From RI-92 sp037384645 (lineage in GTDB: Bacteria > Pseudomonadota > Gammaproteobacteria > UBA6429 > Thiohalophilaceae), in NCBI GenBank assembly GCA_037384645.1, contig JARRNT010000016.1:1-64000 (forward strand): a DNA stretch of 64,000 nt, given 5' to 3'. The first letter of the stretch is position 1. Each line of letters begins with the position of its first letter. Shown one piece after another: positions 46,197 through 55,190 of this stretch. A program made the position numbers and the translations under genes. Under the pieces are notes generated by a model. It was not told the DNA's origin. It did no database searches and saw only the letters and a list, made by a program, of their open reading frames with translations.

Positions 46197-47180
46197 TTAC
46201 AGACCTGTGCGGTGATGAACGCTGAAATACAGTACTACCATATATGCGAGGTAGATACCAAGCAAGACAAACCCTTCCAGACGGTTGATTTTACCGGGTT
46301 TTTTGAAGCCGTAGGCAAACACGAACATGGCAATGGTGAGGCCGATCATGAAGCTGTAATCACGGCTTAACACCTCGGTACCAATGCGAATCGGGTGAAT
46401 TGCGCCGGGCAGACCCAGGACCCCCAGCAGGTTGAACATGTTTGAGCCGATGACGTTACCGAGGGCAATATCGGGTTCCTTTTTGAGCGCACTCATGACC
46501 GAGGCTGCCAGTTCCGGCAGGCTGGTGCCGATGGCGACGATGGTCAGGCCGATGACCAGGTCGCTGACGCCGAGCATGTGGGCAATACTGACGGCTCCAT
46601 AGACCAGGATACGGGAGCTGATGAGCAGGACGATGAAGCCAATGGCGGTCCACATCAAGGCAATGGGCAGGCGGATTCTCGGGATCTCGCGTTCATACTC
46701 ATGGGTCATAGGCTCTGGCCGACTTCCGCTCATGCCCAGGCGAATCAGCCAGACCACCAGCAGCACCAGGGACCCGAGCAGGATGAAGCCGTCCGTGCGG
46801 CCGAGATAGTGATCCAGCAGCAGGGCCAGGGTGAGTAACATCACTATAAATAGCAGGGGAAACTCGCGTCGCAGGGTCGTGGAGTTGACCTCCAGCGGGG
46901 TAATGATCGCGGTCACACCAATGACCAGCCCGACATTAGTGATATTCGAGCCAATTGCATTACCCACGGCCAGCCCGGAATTATGGCTCATCGCGGCCAT
47001 GGCCGAGACCAGCAATTCCGGTGCCGAGGTGCCGAAGCCGACAATGGTCAGACCGATGACCAGTGTGGATACGCCCAGGTTGCGGGCAGTGGCAGCAGCG
47101 CCGTGCACAAAACGATCAGCCCCCCAGACCAACAGGGCGAAACCGGCAATAATGGCAAAAATGGCAGTTAGTAGTTGCAT
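46197..47180 (-). CDS. yrbG: Calcium/sodium antiporter (YrbG/CaxA family)
   Basis: An inner-membrane exchanger of 327 residues with about ten helices in two inverted halves. Each half has its ion-binding signature: GFGTSAPELLVSAMAA (about 49-64) and AIGTSLPELAASVMSA (about 215-230), with GNAIGSNITNVGL and GNVIGSNMFNLLG in the paired helices. The yrbG-kdsD-kdsC-lptCAB order is as in E. coli. Its function in E. coli is not settled beyond ion exchange. Confidence 0.94.
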   Translation of the reverse strand: MQLLTAIFAIIAGFALLVWGADRFVHGAAATARNLGVSTLVIGLTIVGFGTSAPELLVSAMAAMSHNSGLAVGNAIGSNITNVGLVIGVTAIITPLEVNSTTLRREFPLLFIVMLLTLALLLDHYLGRTDGFILLGSLVLLVVWLIRLGMSGSRPEPMTHEYEREIPRIRLPIALMWTAIGFIVLLISSRILVYGAVSIAHMLGVSDLVIGLTIVAIGTSLPELAASVMSALKKEPDIALGNVIGSNMFNLLGVLGLPGAIHPIRIGTEVLSRDYSFMIGLTIAMFVFAYGFKKPGKINRLEGFVLLGIYLAYMVVLYFSVHHRTGL

Positions 47181-47207
47181 GGATGCTTGAAGTAGCAGGT
47201 ACCGGCG

Positions 47208-48002
47208 TTAATTGCCGGCACCATCCTGTAATTGTTTGTCCAGTTCCTGTTGGAGTTCAAGATCGCTCTTGGTCGGTGCCTGGATTTTGGGGGGCGGTGG
47301 CGGCTGACCGCCATTGATCAGGCTTGCGCGATGCTGCAAATAGGCGTTGCGCATAAAGACGTAGGGATCGACCCCGGATTGCTCCATAAGCCTGGTGGCC
47401 TGCAACAGACTGGCGCGGGTATCCACGGCACGCAAAATGATGAATGACCAGCGTGCCTCGGTATCAGAAATACTGTAAACCGGGTCGATGTAGCCGTCGG
47501 CCACCAGACCCGTGGTGTCACGTGCCGTACTGGGACCCAGAAACGGAAGCACCAGGTAAGGGCCGTTGCCCACTCCCCAGGAGGCCAGGGTCAGACCAAA
47601 ATCTTCATTATGTTTGGGCAGGCCCATGTGACTGGAAACGTCAATTAATCCCAACAAGCCAAATGTTGTATTAAAGGTAAAACGGCTGAAGTCCTGGGCG
47701 GCCTGTTCGAATTTGAACTGCAGCAAATCATTAATCATGACCAGGACGTCATCGAGGTTACTGAAAAAATTACTGACCCCGGACTGCACTGCGTCGGGTG
47801 TGTAGTTCTTATAGGTGCGGGCAACCGGGCGGGCGATTGCACGGTCAAATCCGTCATTGAAAGCGTATACCGAGCGGTTGAACGATTCCCAGGGATCACG
47901 TTTGTCCGGGGAGGTGACCGAAGCACAGGACGTCAACATACTGCTCGCACAAAGTATGAGCAGGAGACACAGGGAACGTGACGAAATCATGCTGATGTTC
48001 AT
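47208..48002 (-). CDS. mlaA: Outer-membrane phospholipid-asymmetry lipoprotein MlaA (VacJ)
   Basis: 264 residues with a lipoprotein signal (lipobox MLTSC, Cys26) and the MlaA domain: DPWESFNRSVYAFNDGFDRA, FFSNLDDVLVMINDLLQ and GVGNGPYLVLPFLGPSTARDT. It forms the outer-membrane channel that removes misplaced phospholipids and hands them to MlaC. A low-complexity proline-rich tail (PPPPP-type) follows the domain. I chose ATG 48002; 47990 and an upstream frame start are alternatives. In E. coli mlaA is distant from mlaFEDCB; here it is about 1 kb from mlaF, on the opposite strand. Confidence 0.93.
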   Translation of the reverse strand: MNISMISSRSLCLLLILCASSMLTSCASVTSPDKRDPWESFNRSVYAFNDGFDRAIARPVARTYKNYTPDAVQSGVSNFFSNLDDVLVMINDLLQFKFEQAAQDFSRFTFNTTFGLLGLIDVSSHMGLPKHNEDFGLTLASWGVGNGPYLVLPFLGPSTARDTTGLVADGYIDPVYSISDTEARWSFIILRAVDTRASLLQATRLMEQSGVDPYVFMRNAYLQHRASLINGGQPPPPPKIQAPTKSDLELQQELDKQLQDGAGN

Positions 48003-48012
48003 GGTTAAAATT

Positions 48013-48198
48013 TTATTCTGCTTTGGTTTTGGTGGCGCCACAACGCTGGCAGCGATATACGGTCAGTAACTTGCCTGCTTTGACCGAAAACGGTTTGGAC
48101 TTGTCGACCACCCACTTGTGAAACCCGCTGCGGCACAACATCTTACCCTTGTGTTTTTCCTGCGTGCCGGGTTTTTTGAAGCGTACTACATCACCCAT
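48013..48198 (-). CDS. Small zinc-ribbon protein of unknown function
   Basis: 61 residues, basic. Likely metal ligands are Cys22 and His27 (LCRSGFHKW) with Cys50 and Cys53 (YRCQRCGATK), giving one zinc site. The start at 48198 (MGDVVRFKKPG) avoids an unlikely tail; the frame is open to 48246. It lies directly before mlaA on the same strand. I do not know its function; nucleic-acid binding is possible from the charge and ribbon. Confidence 0.7.
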   Translation of the reverse strand: MGDVVRFKKPGTQEKHKGKMLCRSGFHKWVVDKSKPFSVKAGKLLTVYRCQRCGATKTKAE

Positions 48199-48336
48199 GT
48201 AATATGAACCTTTGTTTGTTTGCCATCGCTGTCGTTCAGATACCATTCAGCCGAATCAATTAGCCTGTCGCGGACTGGGCATCATGGCGAACCCAAGTAT
48301 AATCGGCCTGGGCAAGAATATTGAAGGTAATCAGCC

Positions 48337-49011
48337 TTGAGTGATGCAGCAGTATTAATCGGTACCTGCGGCTGGCAGTATCCGCAGTGGAATACCAGTT
48401 ATTATCCGGAAGGGTTGCCAGCGGACTGGCGTCTGGCCTTCTATGGCAACGAGTACCCGGTCGTGTTGCTGCCGGCCAGTTACTGGTCGCAGGGACGTGA
48501 AGCCATCAATAGCTGGCTGGAGGAAACGGCAGAACGCCCGGAATTTATCTGCGAGTGGGTGTTTGGCGCGGAAGGATTGGGCCAGGACAGCTTGCGTGAC
48601 GGTATTGCTGAACTGGCAGAGCGCGTGCTAGGTATCATGGTCACGCTGCAGGCCCAACCGGATGCGACACAGTTGCAGGAGATTGCCAGGCTGGCAGCCG
48701 ATTACCCGGTGTGCCTGGATTGGCCGGAGGCGGAACCCGGCCAGCTTCATGCCCTGCTGTCTCAGGCGGGTTTGGCGAAAACGGTCGGTATTTGCTGGCG
48801 TGGCGAGGCTGAGAATGTCGCGCAACTGGACAGTGGTCGTTTGCTTGTGGCGCGCGTGCCAAGCGAAGGACAGACGCCGCGCAGTCTGCGCAGCCTGCTG
48901 GAAACCCTGATAACAAACGCGGGTGATCGACAGGTAGTGGTACTTTTCGATGGCAATCCGCCTGACCTTGAGATTGTGGATCAGGCAGAGGTCATTGTGA
49001 ATTTGTTATGA
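48337..49011 (+). CDS. DUF72-family protein (YecE-like)
   Basis: 224 residues. The N-terminal IGTCGWQYPQWNTSYYPEGLP is the DUF72 signature (a TIM-barrel-like fold), although the usual later motifs are weak and the protein is a little short. The start is TTG at 48337 behind GAAGG. No enzyme activity is established for most members. It precedes mlaF by 48 bases and may be transcribed with it. Confidence 0.72.
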   Translation: MSDAAVLIGTCGWQYPQWNTSYYPEGLPADWRLAFYGNEYPVVLLPASYWSQGREAINSWLEETAERPEFICEWVFGAEGLGQDSLRDGIAELAERVLGIMVTLQAQPDATQLQEIARLAADYPVCLDWPEAEPGQLHALLSQAGLAKTVGICWRGEAENVAQLDSGRLLVARVPSEGQTPRSLRSLLETLITNAGDRQVVVLFDGNPPDLEIVDQAEVIVNLL

Positions 49012-49059
49012 ATAAAGGGATGTCGCCCATCAGGGGCACACGGTATGATAGTCGACTAG

Positions 49060-49893
49060 ATGCAAAACGATAATTCAGTCCTGGTCAAAGTGCGCGACCT
49101 CAAATTTGCGCGGGGCAAGCGCATGATCTTCGATGGGGTCGATCTCGATATCCAGCGCGGTAAAATTACCGCCATCATGGGACCGAGCGGGACCGGCAAG
49201 ACCACCCTGCTGCGCCTGATTGGTGGCCAGTTGCGACCACAACAAGGCAGTGTGCATGTTGACGAACAAAGGGTCGACACACTCCGCCATTCCGCTTTAT
49301 ATCAACTGCGCAAACGCATGGGCATGCTGTTTCAGAACGGTGCCTTGCTCACGGACATGAATGTCTTCGAGAACGTTGCCTTTCCCCTGCGCGAACATAC
49401 CCGGCTGTCGGAAGACATGCTACGTGACCTGGTATTGATCAAGTTACATGCAGTAGGACTGCGCGGTGCCCGCGACCTGATGCCGAGTGAATTGTCCGGC
49501 GGGATGGCGCGAAGGGTAGCGCTGGCACGCGCGATTGCACTGGACCCCATGATCATGATGTATGACGAACCGTTTACCGGCCAGGACCCGATCTCCATGG
49601 GGGTGCTGGTCCGCCTGATTCGTAAACTCAACGACGCACTCGGCCTGACCAGTATTATTGTGTCGCATGATATTGCCGAGACCTCCAGCATCGCCGATTA
49701 CATTTACCTGTTATCCGATGGCAAGGTCGTGGGCCAGGGTACGGCAGAAGAACTTAACCAGTCTTCTTCTGAATGGGCTCAGCAATTTCTCAAGGGTTTG
49801 CCCGACGGCCCGGTGCCGTTTCATTATCAGGCCGTGGATTACCTGGAAGACCTGCTGGCGGGCGCCGACAGGCGCAGTGGAGGTGCAATGTGA
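49060..49893 (+). CDS. mlaF: Phospholipid ABC transporter ATPase MlaF
   Basis: 277 residues: Walker A GPSGTGKT at 41-48, signature LSGGMARRVALARAIAL and Walker B MIMMYDEPFTGQDP. It powers the MlaFEDB complex that moves phospholipids between the inner membrane and the periplasm. The stop overlaps the mlaE GTG by 4 bases. A C-terminal extension of about 30 residues follows the ATPase core, as in the family. Confidence 0.96.
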   Translation: MQNDNSVLVKVRDLKFARGKRMIFDGVDLDIQRGKITAIMGPSGTGKTTLLRLIGGQLRPQQGSVHVDEQRVDTLRHSALYQLRKRMGMLFQNGALLTDMNVFENVAFPLREHTRLSEDMLRDLVLIKLHAVGLRGARDLMPSELSGGMARRVALARAIALDPMIMMYDEPFTGQDPISMGVLVRLIRKLNDALGLTSIIVSHDIAETSSIADYIYLLSDGKVVGQGTAEELNQSSSEWAQQFLKGLPDGPVPFHYQAVDYLEDLLAGADRRSGGAM

Positions 49894-50678
49894 ATATCGT
49901 CGATCCAGTAGCCCGGCTCGGTCGCAGTGGCCTGGATTTCTTCCAGCGCCTGGGGCGTGCGCATATTCTGTTTTTTAACATCCTGTCCGGCTTGCACACA
50001 TTGCTGTTGCGGTTTGGCCTGGTGATTCAGCAGGTGTATTCCGTTGGCGTATTGTCGCTGCTGATCATTCTGGTATCCGGTTTGTTCGTAGGTATGGTGC
50101 TCGGTCTGCAGGGCTATAACACGCTGGTGGATTTCGGCGCGGCTGAGTCGCTTGGCGTGGTGGTGTCATTATCACTGGTGCGTGAGCTGGGGCCGGTGGT
50201 GACAGCTCTGTTGTTTGCCGGGCGTGCCGGTTCGGCATTGACCGCCGAGATTGGTTTGATGAAGGCTACCGAACAGTTATCGGCGATGGAAATGATGGCG
50301 GTTGACCCGATACGGCGAGTACTGGCCCCGCGCTTTCTGGCCGGCGTGATCTCCATGCCATTACTGGCCGCTATCTTCAGTGCAGTGGGCGTAATCGGTG
50401 GCTACTTTGTTGGCGTCGGTTTGTTAGGCGTGGATTCCGGTGCCTACTGGTCGCAGATGCAGGCCAAGGTGGGTTTATATGATGACGTCATGAACGGCGT
50501 GATCAAGAGTCTGGTCTTTGGTGTGGTGGTCACCTGGATTGCCGTATTTGAAGGCTACGATGCAGTTCCGACCTCGGAGGGCGTCAGCCGTGCCACCACC
50601 CGGACCGTGGTGCATTCTGCCCTGGCGATACTGGGACTGGACTTTATTTTGACGGCATTAATGTTCGGAGCGTACTGA
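49890..50678 (+). CDS. mlaE: Phospholipid ABC transporter permease MlaE
   Basis: 262 residues with about five or six membrane helices and the MlaE signatures GMVLGLQGYNTLVDFGA, LVRELGPVVTALLFAGRAGSALTAEIG and the EQLSAMEMMAVDP coupling loop. GTG 49890 overlaps the mlaF stop. The open frame further upstream lies inside mlaF and is not used. Confidence 0.95.
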   Translation: MNIVDPVARLGRSGLDFFQRLGRAHILFFNILSGLHTLLLRFGLVIQQVYSVGVLSLLIILVSGLFVGMVLGLQGYNTLVDFGAAESLGVVVSLSLVRELGPVVTALLFAGRAGSALTAEIGLMKATEQLSAMEMMAVDPIRRVLAPRFLAGVISMPLLAAIFSAVGVIGGYFVGVGLLGVDSGAYWSQMQAKVGLYDDVMNGVIKSLVFGVVVTWIAVFEGYDAVPTSEGVSRATTRTVVHSALAILGLDFILTALMFGAY

Positions 50679-50680
50679 TT

Positions 50681-51244
50681 ATGATGACGACACGTACAGC
50701 AGAGATTTGGGTGGGGATTTTCGTGGCGGCCGGCCTGGCAGCCTTGTTTATGCTGGCGATGAAAGTCAGTAATCTGAGTTCCTATACTTCAGGTGGTGGT
50801 TATGATGTGATTGCGCGCTTTGATGATGCCAGTGGCCTGAAGGTGCGTTCCCCGGTCACCATGGCCGGCGTCACCCTGGGGCGGGTTTCGCAGATAGGTT
50901 TTGACCCCAAGACCTATCAGGCGGTGGTCACCATGCGTATCGAAAGTCGTTACAACAAATTACCCGACGGCACATCGGCCAATATCTATACAGCCGGCCT
51001 GTTGGGGGAAAAATACATTGGTCTGTTACCCGGGCCGGCGTCCAATCCGTGTCAGGACGAGAAACTGCAGGCCCAACTCGAAGGACGTAAGCCTGACCTC
51101 AAGGGCCTGAAGTGCGGCCCGCAATATCTCAAGCAGGGCTCGGTCATTAAGCTGACCCAGGGTTCGCTGATACTGGAAAAACTCATTGCGCAATTCATCT
51201 CCAAATTCATGGACAAGAGTGACGACAAAAAACAGGGCAAGTAA
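50681..51244 (+). CDS. mlaD: MCE-domain substrate-binding protein MlaD
   Basis: 187 residues: an N-terminal membrane anchor (about 9-28) and an MCE domain (about 40-117) with FDDASGLKVRSPVTMAGVTLGRV. After the domain an insert of about 28 residues holds Cys124 and Cys145, which could form a disulfide. A C-terminal helix (GSLILEKLIAQFISKFM) follows. It forms the hexameric ring above MlaE. The next gene is mlaB, not mlaC. Confidence 0.94.
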   Translation: MMTTRTAEIWVGIFVAAGLAALFMLAMKVSNLSSYTSGGGYDVIARFDDASGLKVRSPVTMAGVTLGRVSQIGFDPKTYQAVVTMRIESRYNKLPDGTSANIYTAGLLGEKYIGLLPGPASNPCQDEKLQAQLEGRKPDLKGLKCGPQYLKQGSVIKLTQGSLILEKLIAQFISKFMDKSDDKKQGK

Positions 51245-51248
51245 GCGC

Positions 51249-51554
51249 ATGAGCGAGCAACAACCCACGATTGAGCGCACGGACAGGAATCATTTTGTGA
51301 TCCGGGGCGAACTTAATATGCAGACCGTGCCGGCTCTCGCCAGCGCTGGACACAGCCTGCTGGCGCAGGCCGAGGGGGATATTTGCATCGACCTGGCCGG
51401 GGTCAGTCGCGCCGACAGCGCGGGCCTGGCCCTGCTTATCGATCTGCAACGCCAGGCCCGCCGCCAGCAATGCGGGATCCGCTTCGAACACCTGCCTGAG
51501 CAACTAGTACAGATACTGCGTCTGAGCGAATTGCACGAAATCCTGCCAATTTAG
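51249..51554 (+). CDS. mlaB: STAS-domain subunit MlaB
   Basis: 101 residues with a STAS fold (GDICIDLAGVSRADSAGLALLIDLQRQAR); the conserved serine/threonine region SADSAG-type is kept. MlaB stabilises MlaF in the transporter. It starts four bases after the mlaD stop, where E. coli has mlaC between the two. The ATG at 51249 has a weak upstream site. Confidence 0.9.
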   Translation: MSEQQPTIERTDRNHFVIRGELNMQTVPALASAGHSLLAQAEGDICIDLAGVSRADSAGLALLIDLQRQARRQQCGIRFEHLPEQLVQILRLSELHEILPI

Positions 51555-51653
51555 TGGCTAATCCCGCATTTTCCTGTCGGAAAGCCGTGCGGCCAGGCGC
51601 TGCATTTGGTTAAAATAGCCACTTTCCGTGACAGATAATCCCTGGAATACATT

Positions 51654-51911
51654 ATGGAACCCTCAGAAGTCGAAAAACTTATCAAAGCAGGATTACCCGA
51701 TTGCGAAGTGAGCGTAAAGGGCGATGGCAGTCATTTCGAAGCCGTGGTCGTGGGCGATGTCTTTGACGGCATGTCCCTGGTGAAACAGCAACAACTCGTT
51801 TATGCCACGGTCGGGGAACGGATCACCAGTGGCGAATTACATGCCCTGTCCATTAAGACTTATACCCCGCAGGACTGGGAACGTGCAAAGAAACTGCACG
51901 TCTCTTCCTGA
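51654..51911 (+). CDS. ibaG: BolA-family protein IbaG
   Basis: 85 residues of the BolA fold, with Cys18 (PDCEVSVKGDG) and the conserved HFEAVVV strand. BolA proteins bind iron-sulfur clusters together with monothiol glutaredoxins; IbaG is the acid-stress form next to murA. It follows mlaB after 99 bases and precedes murA by 23. Confidence 0.93.
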   Translation: MEPSEVEKLIKAGLPDCEVSVKGDGSHFEAVVVGDVFDGMSLVKQQQLVYATVGERITSGELHALSIKTYTPQDWERAKKLHVSS

Positions 51912-51934
51912 CTCTCAGTGTATAAATAGCAAAT

Positions 51935-53194
51935 ATGGATCGCTTGATTATTACCGGTGGCAAACCCTTGACGGGGGAGATTCGGATATCCGGTGCGAAG
52001 AATGCCGCCCTGCCGATTATTGTCTCGACCTTACTATCAGATGAACCGGTAACCGTCTGTAATATTCCTCACCTCAACGATATCACCACCACCATGGAGT
52101 TGCTGGGGCGCATGGGTGTGTCGATCACCATGGGCGAGAAAATGGACGTGGAGGTGGACAGTTCGACGATCTCGAATTTTGCCGCGCCGTACGAGCTGGT
52201 AAAAACCATGCGCGCGTCGATCCTGGTGCTCGGGCCGTTGCTGGCGCGATTCGGGAAAGCCGAGGTTTCGCTCCCAGGTGGTTGTGCCATTGGATCACGT
52301 CCGGTCAACCTGCATATCCAGGGGCTGCAGGCAATGGGTGCCGATATCTCGGTAGAGAATGGCTATATCAAGGCCGAGTCAAAGCGTCTGCACGGTGCCA
52401 AGATCGTCATGGACCTGGTGACAGTCACCGGGACTGAAAACCTGATGATGGCGGCGGTCCTTGCCGACGGGCGCACGATTATCGAGAATGCCGCGCGTGA
52501 ACCTGAGGTGGTGGACCTGGCCAATTGTCTGAATAGCATGGGGGCAAAGGTACAGGGTGCCGGTAGTGATGTAATTACTATCGACGGTATGGAACGTCTG
52601 CACGGTACACGTTATAGCGTGTTGCCTGACCGGATTGAAACCGGCACCTACCTGGTGGCGGCGGCCATTACTGGTGGCAAGGTCAAACTCAAAAACACTT
52701 CACCGGGACACTGCGATGCGATTACCGCCAAGCTGGAAGAGGCGGGAGCCCGGATAGAAATCGGTGATGACTGGATCAGTCTGGATATGGAGGGTAATGG
52801 GCCCGAGGCAGTGGATATTCGGACGGCACCCTACCCGGCATTTCCAACGGACATGCAGGCGCAGTTTTGTGCACTGAATGCCGTGGCCAGGGGAACCGGC
52901 ATGATCACCGAGACCGTGTTTGAAAACCGTTTTATGCACATTCAGGAATTACAACGGATGGGTGCGGACCTGGCACTCAATGGCAATACCGTTGTGTGCA
53001 ACGGCGTCGACAAGCTGACCGGCGCGCCGGTCATGGCCACCGACCTGCGGGCATCGGCTTCGCTGGTACTGGCGGGCCTGGTGGCTGCGGGTGATACCGT
53101 GGTAGATCGCATCTATCATATCGACCGTGGCTATGAATGTATCGAAGAAAAGTTACAACAACTGGGCGCGCAAATCCGGCGCGTCCCGGCCTGA
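51935..53194 (+). CDS. murA: UDP-N-acetylglucosamine 1-carboxyvinyltransferase MurA
   Basis: The first committed step of peptidoglycan synthesis. 419 residues with the EPSP-synthase-like double domain; catalytic Cys117 in LPGGCAIGSRPVNLH, the site of fosfomycin action, is intact. KNAALPII near 22-29 and TDLRASASLVLAGLVA near the end are typical. Confidence 0.97.
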   Translation: MDRLIITGGKPLTGEIRISGAKNAALPIIVSTLLSDEPVTVCNIPHLNDITTTMELLGRMGVSITMGEKMDVEVDSSTISNFAAPYELVKTMRASILVLGPLLARFGKAEVSLPGGCAIGSRPVNLHIQGLQAMGADISVENGYIKAESKRLHGAKIVMDLVTVTGTENLMMAAVLADGRTIIENAAREPEVVDLANCLNSMGAKVQGAGSDVITIDGMERLHGTRYSVLPDRIETGTYLVAAAITGGKVKLKNTSPGHCDAITAKLEEAGARIEIGDDWISLDMEGNGPEAVDIRTAPYPAFPTDMQAQFCALNAVARGTGMITETVFENRFMHIQELQRMGADLALNGNTVVCNGVDKLTGAPVMATDLRASASLVLAGLVAAGDTVVDRIYHIDRGYECIEEKLQQLGAQIRRVPA

Positions 53195-53211
53195 ACAGAA
53201 TCGTAAGGACC

Positions 53212-53841
53212 ATGTCAGAAACCATCACCATTGCATTATCCAAAGGTCGCATCTTCAAGGAGACGCTACCTCTGCTTAAGGCTGCAGGTATTGAACCCCT
53301 GGATGATCCGGAAAGCAGTCGCAAACTGATACTCGATACCAATCGGGAAGAGGTCAAACTCGTCATCATTCGCGCCACTGATGTCCCCACCTATGTGCAG
53401 TTCGGTGCGGCTGACCTCGGAGTGGCCGGCAAAGACGTACTGATGGAACATGGTGGTGAGGGTCTGTATGAACCGGTCGACCTGCAAATTGCAAAATGTA
53501 AATTAATGGTTGCCGGACGCAAGGGTGAAACGCATGACGGTGTGCGCCTGCGCATCGCGACCAAATATGTAAATAGCACGCGCCGCTATTACGCCGAACA
53601 GGGTAAACAGGTTGAAATCATCAAGCTGTATGGTTCCATGGAACTGGCACCGATCGTGGGGCTCGCGGATTATATCGTCGATGTGGTGGATACCGGCAAC
53701 ACGCTCAAAGCCAATGGCCTGGAGCCACTGGAACATATTGCCAATATCAGTTCGCGTCTGGTGGTGAACAAGGCGTCGATGAAAATGAAGCATGCGCGCA
53801 TTCAGCAGTTTATTCACGATATGCAGACGGCGGTGAAGTGA
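53212..53841 (+). CDS. hisG: ATP phosphoribosyltransferase HisG, short form
   Basis: The first step of histidine synthesis, condensing ATP and PRPP. 209 residues, the short form that lacks the regulatory C-terminal domain and needs HisZ. The catalytic domain is complete: ALSKGRIFKETLPLL, GAADLGVAGKDVL and the PRPP-site VDVVDTGNTLKANGL. ATG 53212 has a TAAGGA site; the upstream open frame overlaps murA. hisZ is not in the window. Confidence 0.95.
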   Translation: MSETITIALSKGRIFKETLPLLKAAGIEPLDDPESSRKLILDTNREEVKLVIIRATDVPTYVQFGAADLGVAGKDVLMEHGGEGLYEPVDLQIAKCKLMVAGRKGETHDGVRLRIATKYVNSTRRYYAEQGKQVEIIKLYGSMELAPIVGLADYIVDVVDTGNTLKANGLEPLEHIANISSRLVVNKASMKMKHARIQQFIHDMQTAVK

Positions 53842-53842
53842 C

Positions 53843-55153
53843 ATGACCTCAATCACAGTAAAACGTCTGGACGCCACGCACGACAACTTCTGGCCACAAC
53901 TGGAATCCCTGCTGGCCTGGGAAAATGTTTCTGATGACAATATTGCAGGGACGGTGCGCGAGATACTTGATGCGGTGCACAGTCGTGGCGATCAGGCCTT
54001 GATCGAATATACCAATCGTTTCGATCGCATGCAGGCTCAAACTATGGCAGACCTCACTATCGAGCCGTCGCGTCTGGATGCGGCACTGGCCGCAATTCCA
54101 GCGCAACAGCGCGAGGCGCTTGAATCCGCGGCACAGCGTGTGCACATCTATCACGAGCATCAGAAGAGTGACAGCTGGAGTTACACCGAGGCCGATGGCA
54201 CCTTGCTGGGGCAGCAGGTGACGCCTCTGGATCGGGTTGGCCTCTACGTGCCCGGCGGTAAAGCGGCCTATCCGTCTTCAGTATTGATGAACGCCATTCC
54301 GGCCAAGGTCGCCGGTGTCGCGGAGCTGATCATGGTCGTGCCGACCCCCGACGGCGTGATCAACGACCTGGTTCTGGCTGCCGCCCATATCGCCGGGGTC
54401 GACAAGGTATTTGCCATCGGTGGCGCACAGGCCGTAGCGGCATTGGCCTATGGTACGGAGAGTGTCCCGCGGGTCGACAAGATCGTGGGGCCTGGCAATA
54501 TCTATGTGGCCACCGCCAAGTCCATGGTGTTTGGCCAGGTCGGTATCGACATGATCGCGGGCCCTTCTGAAATCCTGGTTGTGTGTGACGGGCAAACCGA
54601 TCCTGACTGGATCGCCATGGACCTGTTTTCCCAGGCGGAACATGACGAGGATGCCCAGGCCATTCTGGTGTCACCCGATGCCAAGTTTCTGGACAGGGTA
54701 CAGGCCAGTATCGAGAAGCTGGCGTTGCAAATGGAACGTCAGCAGATCATCGAGACCTCACTGGGTGGACGCGGTGCCCTGATCAAGGCCAATGACCTGG
54801 CCCAGGCGATCGAGATTGCCAACTTTATTGCACCTGAACATCTGGAGCTGTCGGTGGAAGACCCGCTGGCCATTGTGCAACAGGTGCGACATGCCGGCGC
54901 CATTTTCATGGGACGTTATACTGCCGAGGCGATTGGTGATTACTGTGCCGGACCGAACCACGTGTTACCGACTTCACGCACTGCACGTTTCAGTTCACCA
55001 TTGGGGGTCTATGATTTCCAGAAACGCTCCAGCCTGATCATGTGCTCGCCACAAGGCGCAGCAAAACTGGGGCAGACCGCCTCGGTACTGGCCCGCGGGG
55101 AAGGGCTGACTGCGCACGCCCGTTCTGCTGAATACCGCTTGCCGGAAGAATAA
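53843..55153 (+). CDS. hisD: Histidinol dehydrogenase HisD
   Basis: A zinc- and NAD-dependent enzyme catalysing the last two oxidations to histidine. 436 residues; VGLYVPGGKAAYPSSVLMN, VDKIVGPGNIYVATAK, the FSQAEHDEDAQAILV zinc/catalytic region and the IGDYCAGPNHVLPTSRTARFSS segment are present. It starts one base after hisG. Confidence 0.97.
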   Translation: MTSITVKRLDATHDNFWPQLESLLAWENVSDDNIAGTVREILDAVHSRGDQALIEYTNRFDRMQAQTMADLTIEPSRLDAALAAIPAQQREALESAAQRVHIYHEHQKSDSWSYTEADGTLLGQQVTPLDRVGLYVPGGKAAYPSSVLMNAIPAKVAGVAELIMVVPTPDGVINDLVLAAAHIAGVDKVFAIGGAQAVAALAYGTESVPRVDKIVGPGNIYVATAKSMVFGQVGIDMIAGPSEILVVCDGQTDPDWIAMDLFSQAEHDEDAQAILVSPDAKFLDRVQASIEKLALQMERQQIIETSLGGRGALIKANDLAQAIEIANFIAPEHLELSVEDPLAIVQQVRHAGAIFMGRYTAEAIGDYCAGPNHVLPTSRTARFSSPLGVYDFQKRSSLIMCSPQGAAKLGQTASVLARGEGLTAHARSAEYRLPEE

Positions 55154-55190
55154 GACCGGATCTTTGGTCAAGGTCTTTGCACACGCACTC

